The notes beneath the pieces were generated by a model that was given only the letters and a program-made list of their open reading frames with translations, did not search any database and had not been told where the DNA came from. A DNA stretch of 64,000 bases from the NCBI GenBank assembly GCA_019912315.1, contig JAIOJA010000020.1, positions 1 to 64,000 on the forward strand. Direction: 5' to 3'. The DNA is from Planctomycetota bacterium. Its GTDB lineage: Bacteria; Planctomycetota; UBA8742; UBA2392. Each line of letters opens with the position of its first letter. Positions within the stretch are counted from its first letter, which is position 1. This document shows, piece by piece, positions 57,987-64,000 of the stretch. Position numbers and translations under genes: made by a program.

Positions 57987-60341
57987 CTAAAGCATGTTGA
58001 CGGGATCAACGTCGATGGTGACACGCAGACGCTCGTTGCCCTTCACCAGCGGCTTAATTGCCTCCACCACTCCGCGGATTTCACGAAAGCCTCTCGCCTT
58101 GATCTGGACCTGTTTGCGATGCCGCCCCCGCAGGCGTGCTATCGGCGCCTCAAACGGCCCCGCTACCTGGTAGATCGCGCCCTTGTGCCGACGGGCGAAG
58201 TCGTCCGCCGTCGCGAAAATTTTTCGGGCCTCCTCTTCGGTTTTGACTGCGTCCTTGCCCTCCACGGTGACCAGTACCACGCGTGAAAAGGGCGGGTAGT
58301 TGCTCTCGCGCCGGTGCGTCTGCTCGTAGCTGACAAACGCGCGGTAATCCTGGCGCGCCCCGGTGACGATGCTGATGTGATCAGGCTGAAAGGTCTGGAC
58401 GACTACGACTCCCGGCTTGCTTCCACGCCCTGCGCGCCCGGCGACCTGCGTCAGCAGCTGAAAGCTGCGCTCGAAACTGCGGAAGTCCCCGAGCCCCATG
58501 CCGACGTCCGCGCTGACCACGCCGACAACCGTGACGTTCGGAAAGTCGAGCCCCTTGGCAATCATCTGCGTGCCGACCAGTATCTGTGTTTCACCCGCGC
58601 GGAACGCGTCCAGCGTGACTTCGTAGTCCTCGCGGGTCTTCATTACGTCGCTGTCCATGCGCGCGATGCTGCGCCCCGCGAAAATCACGCGCAGTTCCTC
58701 CTCCAGGCGTTCCGTTCCCATGCCTTGCAGCTTCACGGGCCCGCCCATGCAGTACGGGCACTGGCGCGGAATCTCGGCCGTTTCGAGGCAATAGTGGCAG
58801 GCCATCTTCTTCAGCCCGCGATGAAAACTCATGGGAATGGCACACTGGGGGCACATCATGGCCTGCCCGCAATTCTTGCAATTCAGCAGCGTGTGGTAGC
58901 CGCGCCGGTTGAGAAAAATGATTACCTGCTCGTCGCGCTCAAGCGCCGCTGAGCACGCGCCGCGCAGGCGCCGCGAAAAGAACGTCATCTGATGCTGCTC
59001 GCGGCACTCCTGGGCCATGTCGACAATCTCGACGCTTGCGAGTCCGGCGTCCGGCGTCCTGAGTCCCGCATCTGCGGGCTGCTTGCCGCGAACGCGGGTC
59101 TTGAGTTCCAGCAGCGTGTACTTGCCGGTCTGCGCGTTGTGCCAGGACTCGAGCGACGGTGTGGCGGATCCCAGCAGCGTCACGGCGTGTTCCAGGCTGC
59201 AGCGCATGATCGCCGTGTCGCGCGCGTGATAGCGCGGCGTGTTGTCCTGTTTGTATGTCCCCTCGTGCTCTTCGTCGACGACGATCAGCCCCAGGTCCTT
59301 GACCGGGGCGAACAACGCGCTGCGCGGGCCGATGACGACGCGCGACTTACCGCTGGAAATCGCCCTCCAGGCATCACGGCGCTCGGTGTCTGTCATGCCG
59401 CTGTGAAGCACGCTGACGTCTTCGAAGCGCGCTGCAAAGCGCCTTACGGTCTGGGGCGTCAGGCTGATCTCGGGCACCAGAACAATGGCCGACTTGCCGT
59501 GGGCGACCGCGCGCTCGATGGCGCGAATGTAGACCTCGGTCTTGCCGCTGCCGGTTACCCCGAACAGCAGGTAGGTCTTGAACTCGTCGCGGTCCACGGA
59601 GTGCCCGATGGCTTCCACGGCTCTCTGCTGGTCGTAGGTCAGCGTATCGGGAGTTTCCTCCGGCGAGGCGCCGATGCCGCCGCCCGACACGTGCTCCGGC
59701 TCGATCTTCTCAAAGCGCAGCCAGCCCTGTTTCGCCAGCGTGCGTATAGGCGACTCGGACACACCCAGCTTCTCGCCCAGTTGCATCGGCGTGAACACAT
59801 CCTCAAGGTAGGTTCCCATCGCCCGCAGGATGCGTGCATAGTTCAGGTTGCGCTCGCCACTGCCCTTGCCGGCGTGCGCTTTCTCTTCAAGTTCCGCGGC
59901 GCGGGCAAGGGTTTCCGCCGGCGACCTCGCCAGGCGCAGCACGGTCAGCATCCGCCGCTTCCTCCCGGTGCGCACGACCGCCGGCAGCACCGCCTGCAAT
60001 GCTTCACCCCAGGAGCACGCGTAGTACTCGGCCATCCAGTGGGTCAACTCGTGCATCCCGGCGCCGACCAGCGGCTCTTCGTCGGGGGCTTCCAGAATCT
60101 CCTTGACCTGGCGACGCGGCAGTGCGGATTCGGCTTTCTCCGCGACCACGAAGCCTTGCAGGCTCCGCTTGCCGAATGGCACGGTAACGCGGTGTCCCAC
60201 TCTTGCCCGCTCGGCCAGCGGCTCCGGCACGATGTAATCGAATACGCGGTCAACCGGGGTCGGCAACGCGACTTCCACAAATCGTCCGCGAACGACCGGG
60301 TCACGCTTGTCTGATTCAAACAGTCGGCCTCGCGCGTTCAT
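57987..60341 (-). CDS. priA: Primosomal protein N' (replication restart helicase PriA)
   Basis: 784 residues. N-terminal DNA-binding domain (VALPTPVDRVFDYIVPEPL), Walker A in FGVTGSGKTEVYI near residue 260, DEEH near 350 and a zinc-binding CKNCGQAMMCPQCAIPMSFHRGLKKMACHYC to CPYC region near 480-525 that is diagnostic. It restarts stalled replication forks by loading DnaB. ATG at 60341. It lies 52 bases downstream of the yfmF gene on the same strand, so the two are likely co-transcribed. Confidence 0.95.
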   Translation of the reverse strand: MNARGRLFESDKRDPVVRGRFVEVALPTPVDRVFDYIVPEPLAERARVGHRVTVPFGKRSLQGFVVAEKAESALPRRQVKEILEAPDEEPLVGAGMHELTHWMAEYYACSWGEALQAVLPAVVRTGRKRRMLTVLRLARSPAETLARAAELEEKAHAGKGSGERNLNYARILRAMGTYLEDVFTPMQLGEKLGVSESPIRTLAKQGWLRFEKIEPEHVSGGGIGASPEETPDTLTYDQQRAVEAIGHSVDRDEFKTYLLFGVTGSGKTEVYIRAIERAVAHGKSAIVLVPEISLTPQTVRRFAARFEDVSVLHSGMTDTERRDAWRAISSGKSRVVIGPRSALFAPVKDLGLIVVDEEHEGTYKQDNTPRYHARDTAIMRCSLEHAVTLLGSATPSLESWHNAQTGKYTLLELKTRVRGKQPADAGLRTPDAGLASVEIVDMAQECREQHQMTFFSRRLRGACSAALERDEQVIIFLNRRGYHTLLNCKNCGQAMMCPQCAIPMSFHRGLKKMACHYCLETAEIPRQCPYCMGGPVKLQGMGTERLEEELRVIFAGRSIARMDSDVMKTREDYEVTLDAFRAGETQILVGTQMIAKGLDFPNVTVVGVVSADVGMGLGDFRSFERSFQLLTQVAGRAGRGSKPGVVVVQTFQPDHISIVTGARQDYRAFVSYEQTHRRESNYPPFSRVVLVTVEGKDAVKTEEEARKIFATADDFARRHKGAIYQVAGPFEAPIARLRGRHRKQVQIKARGFREIRGVVEAIKPLVKGNERLRVTIDVDPVNML

Positions 60342-60393
60342 GTTTTCGACTATAGCCGGGGGCGCGACAAAATCAGGTTCGAGGTTTAGTGCG

Positions 60394-61677
60394 TCAGCCC
60401 AGAAGGTACTCGGTGTGAGGCTTCAGGCGCTTCAGCATTGCCTGCACCTGCCCGGGAGTGGTCTTGCGAATGTCGCGAAGCTGCTTCTCCAGCGTCTGCC
60501 GGAACCCCAGCACGTTCTGGAACACCGCGTCGCCGATTCTGGTGCTTTGCGAATCCCATGAGGCCTTGCGGTCTTCAATCAGGCTCTCGCGCACCGCGTC
60601 GAACTCGGCTTCGGTGAAGCCCTTGGTTTGCAGGTTTGCGAACTCCCGGCGGATCAGGTTGAGCGCCTGGGTTGTTTTCTTCGGGGATACTGAGGCCTGC
60701 GCGACGATGCTGCCGCGTGCGCGGTGGTAACTGCTGCCGATGCTGTATGCCAGTCCGTGTTCTTCGCGCACGACCTTGAAAAGCCGGTTCATGCCGTAGC
60801 CACCAAGCAGTGCGTCTGCGTACAGCATTGGCGCGTAGCCGGGTGAGCCGTACACGTCGCCGCCTGACCAGGTGAAAACCAGGTGGGTCTGCCCGCCCTG
60901 CCCCTTGTCCGCGCACCGGTGTACCTCGCGGTGATTGCGCAGTTTTACGGGGGGCGGGAGTGACACCCTGCGATTGCGGGGGAGTGTCAATTTGTCGGCA
61001 AGCACACTGAGAGCGTGTAAGGGTTGCACAGGCCCGGTCACGAAAGCCATCACTCGCGCGTTACGGATAAGTGACCGTTGACGGGTCAACAGACTTTCGG
61101 CGGTGATTTTGTTGAGCTCAGCCGGATCGCCGTGTTCGTAAATCGCGGCGGGCGTGCCGGCGTAAATCCTTTTGGTGGCCTGCAATGCGGCCCATGACGG
61201 CTTGTCGTCCCGCAGCGCGCGCAGGTCATTCTCGAGCTGGTACTTCTCGCGCTCGAACGAATCGGCACGCAATGCGCTTGCATCATCATTGAGCGCGGGG
61301 CGCGTCAGTAGTTCCGTCAATAGCGACAGCGCGTGCTCAAGCTCTTTGGAACCTTTGGGCAGGAATCGGTCGGCCGGAAAGTCGACGCTGGCCACGACTG
61401 ACTGCACGTCGGCGTAGCGTGTAACCCCGACAAACATGGCCGCGCCATATAGTTCTTCGCAGGCGCGGGCGATGTCCCGGCGCGTGGGGTGGTTTTCGGT
61501 GCCTACGCCCATGACCCGCGACAGCAGGGAATTTTCTGTGACGACCTGGGGTTGAATGGGCTCAAGAAGGTGGACGCGCGCGCGAATGGTTTTGAAGCGC
61601 TCGCTTTGATAGGCGAGCAGGCGCACGCCTTGTTGCGGGCTGAAGGAGTCGAATTCGCGGTAACGCGTGAGTTTCAT
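60394..61677 (-). CDS. yfmF: M16-like protein, YfmF type (non-catalytic)
   Basis: 427 residues. M16 peptidase fold: QGVRLLAYQSERFKTIRARVHL opens the first half and VREEHGLAYSIGSSYH plus RIGDAVFQNVLGF are typical of the second. The HxxEH zinc motif is absent near the N terminus, so it is not a peptidase by itself. This fits the YfmF (also YmfF) protein named as EF-P 5-aminopentanol modification-associated in Bacillus, which works with the catalytic YfmH. No yfmH-like gene is in the window. ATG at 61677 preferred over 61731 because it opens the fold. Confidence 0.75.
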   Translation of the reverse strand: MKLTRYREFDSFSPQQGVRLLAYQSERFKTIRARVHLLEPIQPQVVTENSLLSRVMGVGTENHPTRRDIARACEELYGAAMFVGVTRYADVQSVVASVDFPADRFLPKGSKELEHALSLLTELLTRPALNDDASALRADSFEREKYQLENDLRALRDDKPSWAALQATKRIYAGTPAAIYEHGDPAELNKITAESLLTRQRSLIRNARVMAFVTGPVQPLHALSVLADKLTLPRNRRVSLPPPVKLRNHREVHRCADKGQGGQTHLVFTWSGGDVYGSPGYAPMLYADALLGGYGMNRLFKVVREEHGLAYSIGSSYHRARGSIVAQASVSPKKTTQALNLIRREFANLQTKGFTEAEFDAVRESLIEDRKASWDSQSTRIGDAVFQNVLGFRQTLEKQLRDIRKTTPGQVQAMLKRLKPHTEYLLG

Positions 61678-62016
61678 GGCCCGTACCAGGAGTAGAAATG
61701 CGGCGGCGGAGTGTAGCAGACAGCGCGACACGCACGGGCGAAAATGGATGAAGTGAAATCAGGCGTCAGGAATTACGAAGCAGAGAGACAACAGGAAGAC
61801 AATGATTGACGCGACGTAAACAAAGTATTGATGACGAGACTCAGGATTTTGCCGAAACTTTGGACATGATCGGACGTTTAACGAACTGACAGCAGCAAGG
61901 GGCGCAACACTCACCCCCGATCGTCGAAGCACCGCACCCGGCGATCGACCCCGACAACACCAGGCGCAATGGCGCCAAAAGATGCACGTGCGTAAGCACG
62001 GAGGAGATGTATTGCC
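61678..62016. other. Intergenic region of 339 bases between yfmF and a small gene
   Basis: No convincing gene. Two heptad units, CAGGCGT and CAGGAAT (61760-61773), are too few to call an element. CGATCG appears twice near 61918-61945. A perfect hairpin CGTGC-GTAA-GCACG (61987-62000), with a GNRA-type loop, sits directly before the ribosome binding site GGAGGAG of the small gene and could control its translation. A Cys-rich minus-strand frame across 61759-62190 looks like an artefact. Confidence 0.4.
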
Positions 62017-62259
62017 ATGACAAAAATGATCACACGAACAATGCTGAAGGACAGTGTCGTTGACGCCTACGAATCGCGCGTTCATCTGGGTGACCGTGCC
62101 ATCGACCTGAACACCGGAAGCGTCTGCGTCGTTCTGGACCACTGCCCGGAACTGGGCCCGGAAAGTCTCTATGTACAGCTTGTCGAGCACGACGGGCCGG
62201 CCATGACTTACTGGGTTGAGCCGAGCCAGTTGGTCAAGCTCCCGCGAAACGCGGCGTAA
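62017..62259 (+). CDS. Small protein of unknown function
   Basis: 80 residues, mixed charge, ending WVEPSQLVKLPRNAA with an SH3-like beta feel (SVCVVLDHCPELGPESLYVQLVEHDGP), but no family recognised. The ATG at 62017 has GGAGG (62000-62004) 12 bases upstream, a longer than usual spacing; a second ATG at 62007 gives an 18-residue overlapping peptide in another frame. A hairpin precedes the ribosome binding site, and a strong terminator at 62412-62435 follows. Low confidence in function, moderate in existence. Confidence 0.55.
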   Translation: MTKMITRTMLKDSVVDAYESRVHLGDRAIDLNTGSVCVVLDHCPELGPESLYVQLVEHDGPAMTYWVEPSQLVKLPRNAA

Positions 62260-62411
62260 GTGGACAGCCCTCCCGTCTACTTCGCCCGCCTGCGCGCCGA
62301 AGCGCTACAGCGCGCAGGCGCGTCCCCCGGGAATAGCGCACGGACAACAGACGTTCAATTGGCGTTCGTGCGCCGGTTCCCGTCCCCCCGACCAACCGGC
62401 GCATGCAAAGA

Positions 62412-62435
62412 CAGGCGGCCCTAACGGGCCGCCTG
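62412..62435 (+). terminator. Intrinsic terminator after small gene
   Basis: CAGGCGGCCC pairs with GGGCCGCCTG around a TAAC loop, then TTCGTTT. A perfect 10-bp stem. It closes the transcript of the 80-residue gene; the 150 bases between stop and terminator hold nothing recognised. Confidence 0.85.
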
Positions 62436-62446
62436 TTCGTTTACCC

Positions 62447-62503
62447 AGGACCCCGGCCATTCGCGGCAACGCGGTGCGTTGCCCAGCGAATGGCCGGGGT
62501 CCT
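62447..62503 (-). terminator. Very long hairpin at the end of a membrane-protein gene
   Basis: AGGACCCCGGCCATTCGC (62447-62464) pairs with 62486-62503 over 18 bp, and inside it GGCAACGC pairs with GCGTTGCC (8 bp) around a GGT loop, with a two-base bulge. Total about 26 bp, 57 bases long. Its right arm overlaps the stop codon of the minus-strand gene at 62502. No long T-run is seen, so a terminator role is not proven. Confidence 0.65.
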
Positions 62504-63014
62504 ATTTCGCTTGTTCAGTATTCGTCTTGTCGTCCAGACCGGCGCTGCGTTTGACGTAGACGTAGGCGAAACTGACGCCCGCCATTACCAGGACGAACAC
62601 CAGTGTCCAGAACATCGCGCGCAGGCGCATCTTCAGCTCGGCGCGCAGGCGCTTTTCGAGCATGTCCTCGACTTCCACCAGTTTCTCGTCGATGCGCTGC
62701 TCGGTTAAATCCAGCAGCGCCATGGCGTGGGCCTGCACTTCGTTGAGTGTCTCCTGGCGGAATTGCTCGGCGCGACGCGTGGCGTCATCAAGCAAGGAGT
62801 CGGCCTTCGAATCCACGTAGCTGTCCACCTTGCGGCGAACCTTGCTTTCGAACTTGCCGAAGATGCCCTTCTTGCCCGGCTTGGCAGCCACACCATCAGC
62901 AAGCGCCGCGGCCTCCGGGTCCGCGGGACTGATGGCGTCGCTGGGCGACGATTCTTCCTTGTCCGCTTCAGCCACTGCGGATTCCTTCTTGAAGATCTTG
63001 TTCCAGAAGGCCAC
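62502..63014 (-). CDS. Single-pass membrane protein of unknown function
   Basis: 170 residues. A charged, disordered N terminus (1-45), amphipathic helix with a KVRRKVDSYVDSKADSLLDDATRRAEQFRQETLNEVQ pattern (about 55-100), another helix (LLDLTEQRIDEKLVEVEDMLEKRLRAELKMRLRAM), one transmembrane segment (FWTLVFVLVMAGVSFAYVYV) and a short tail. The topology suggests a cytoplasmic coiled-coil attached to the inner membrane. No family recognised. A very long hairpin overlaps the stop codon, and a 164-base palindromic repeat lies upstream. Confidence 0.65.
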   Translation of the reverse strand: MAFWNKIFKKESAVAEADKEESSPSDAISPADPEAAALADGVAAKPGKKGIFGKFESKVRRKVDSYVDSKADSLLDDATRRAEQFRQETLNEVQAHAMALLDLTEQRIDEKLVEVEDMLEKRLRAELKMRLRAMFWTLVFVLVMAGVSFAYVYVKRSAGLDDKTNTEQAK

Positions 63015-63080
63015 TACGCTCTCCTTGCCGCCTCCCGCGCATTGATTCTACTCAATCATGCCACGCCCGAAAGCGCCCCA

Positions 63081-63244
63081 GAGGCGGTTTCATGCTCCAG
63101 AGCGAGGCGATTTCGGAACGCCAAGCGAGCGATGCAAGGCGCGCGACGAGCGCATAGCCCCTGCGCTATTCGCGATGGAGCGCAACGACGCAGCGCGAAG
63201 CCTGCCGTCCGAAAGCGCCCGTGAATGGGGCATGAATCCGCCTC
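63081..63244. repeat. 164-base imperfect palindrome, MITE-like
   Basis: Bases 63081-63162 and the reverse complement of 63163-63244 resemble each other over their full length, with strong blocks at the ends (GAGGCGG, TTCATGC) and near the centre (AGCGCA...TGCGCT). A directly repeated CCGAAAGCGCCC occurs at about 63067 and 63210. It lies in the 272-base gap between the membrane protein and nuoN (63015-63286), contains no gene, and resembles non-autonomous or REP-type palindromic repeats found in other bacteria. Confidence 0.6.
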
Positions 63245-63286
63245 ATACGGCGCTACCTGTTCTTCGGCAGATGGTCGTTTGAATTT

Positions 63287-64000
63287 TCAGTCTATGGCGA
63301 CTGTTTTGTCTGGATTCTCGGTTTCTACGACGGGCTCAACCTTCTCGTGGCGCAGTTCCTGTACGCTTTGCTGCGCGGCGTCGTAGAAACCCTGCGGGAA
63401 GATGCCCAGGAACACCGTGCCAAACACCGTCAGGCTGAGTGCAAACTTCAATCCCCAGTCTTCCTTGCCGGCCACCGGCTTGTCGTCCGGGTCGCGGAAG
63501 TACGTATAGGCGACAACGCGCAGATAATAGTACGCCCCGATGATGCTCATGACGATGCCGATCACACCGAGCACCGTGTAGCGCCCGCCAGCCGCGATTG
63601 TGTGGGCGAATATGAAGTACTTGCCCATAAAGCCCGCAGTCAGCGGGATGCCCGCCATGCTGAACATGAAGATGGCCATGCCGATGCCGACCGCCGGCTT
63701 TTTCCAGGCCAGCCCGCGCAAATCGTCAATGCTCTCGACATCGCGCCCGCCGGATGAAGCGTACACCAGCATGGCAAACGCGCCGCTGGTCATCAGCGTA
63801 TAGGACAACAGGTAGTACAGAACGCCGGCGTAGGCGTCGGCGTTGCCGCCGGCGCTGGCAAGCCCCATCAGCAGGTAGCCCGAGTGCGCAATACTGCTGT
63901 AGGCCAACATGCGCTTGATGTTGCGCTGGCTGATCGCGAACCAGTTGCCAAGAATCATGCTGAGCGCACTGAGCAACCACAGCGCGTAGCCCGCAAAGCC
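63287..64000 (-). CDS. nuoN: NADH-quinone oxidoreductase subunit N (C-terminal part)
   Basis: Partial; the frame is open to the window end. 237 residues visible. LGNWFAISQRNIKRMLAYSSIAHSGYLLMG with the conserved membrane Lys and KRMLAYSSIAH pattern, LLSYTLMTSGAFA and FMFSMAGIPLTAGFMGKYFIF identify the antiporter-like NuoN of complex I. Five or six transmembrane helices. It is the last gene of nuo operons in many bacteria, so the rest probably lies beyond the window. The end is followed by the palindromic repeat 63081-63244. Confidence 0.95.
   Translation of the reverse strand, partial: GFAGYALWLLSALSMILGNWFAISQRNIKRMLAYSSIAHSGYLLMGLASAGGNADAYAGVLYYLLSYTLMTSGAFAMLVYASSGGRDVESIDDLRGLAWKKPAVGIGMAIFMFSMAGIPLTAGFMGKYFIFAHTIAAGGRYTVLGVIGIVMSIIGAYYYLRVVAYTYFRDPDDKPVAGKEDWGLKFALSLTVFGTVFLGIFPQGFYDAAQQSVQELRHEKVEPVVETENPDKTVAID

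Noticed and set aside
61759-62190. Cys-rich minus-strand frame opposite the small gene
   Set aside because: No ribosome binding site, no family, and it overlaps a gene with a good start and terminator on the other strand.
1-64000. tRNA or rRNA genes
   Set aside because: All intergenic gaps were read for T-loop sequences and cloverleaf-like arms; GTTCGA occurs only in the 8457 terminator stem.

Overview
The window looks like the chromosome of a Gram-negative, GC-rich, environmental bacterium, most likely a Planctomycetota member. This rests on gene content only: a lipid A gene (lpxB), hopanoid genes (hpnA, hpnN), a secreted DUF6600-type lipoprotein, a MamK-type actin, a TraF/FadL-like outer-membrane barrel, a large anchored protein with many carboxypeptidase-regulatory-like domains, and a YfmF-like M16 protein. 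No rRNA, tRNA or CRISPR array was seen. Genes are tightly packed and mostly housekeeping, on both strands.

Layout. 1-1220: an almost certainly complete IS630-family element whose transposase is split by a -1 frame change at a run of seven A's. 1229-5147: M48 peptidase, MamK-like actin, and a divergent unknown gene with a possible HEPN-type R-x4-H motif. 5264-11236: lipoprotein, ABC permease, PyrK, two secreted proteins (one CAP/SCP), radical SAM enzyme. 11316-14069: lpxB, MobA-like transferase and XdhC (molybdenum hydroxylase maturation). 14135-19870: acyl-ACP/CoA ligase with a degenerate acyltransferase domain, SLC12-like permease plus DUF389 protein, LapA-like protein. 20029-25600: divergent hpnA/hpnN, then a PhnD-like secreted protein and a TatT-like lipoprotein. 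25709-33973: tatD and mutL (convergent), histone H1-like protein, tyrS, large multi-domain anchored protein. 34116-38155: tldD and tldE separated by a repeat-flanked, frameshifted four-helix-bundle gene, then a lipoprotein. 38250-41194: outer-membrane barrel, bifunctional nuclease, 3'-phosphoesterase-like protein, repeat-flanked GxxExxY gene. 41267-49332: truA, metallophosphoesterase, hpf with a structured leader, yvcK, rhomboid, a NrdD-like protein lacking its glycyl-radical end, and a FlgI-like lipoprotein. 49571-64000: smc, 2'-5' RNA ligase-like protein, a tandem-domain basic protein, secreted prolyl-oligopeptidase-type hydrolase, phzF-like gene, priA, yfmF, small proteins, and the end of nuoN.

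The most unusual feature is a family of seven intergenic elements (13188-13245, 25617-25689, 29244-29305, 30532-30586, 35495-35961, 40753-41234, 43618-43686). Each has two facing arms built from degenerate tandem units of exactly 7 bp (8 bp in one case). The arms enclose either a short spacer or a gene. The two genes enclosed are unrelated: a four-helix-bundle (23S rRNA intervening-sequence type) protein and a GxxExxY protein. Two of the elements share an identical 17-mer. One element separates tldD from tldE, and several end within a few bases of the next start codon in place of a ribosome binding site. This is the best candidate in the window for an undescribed, possibly mobile, system.

All assignments are by eye from sequence and motif recognition; no database search was run.
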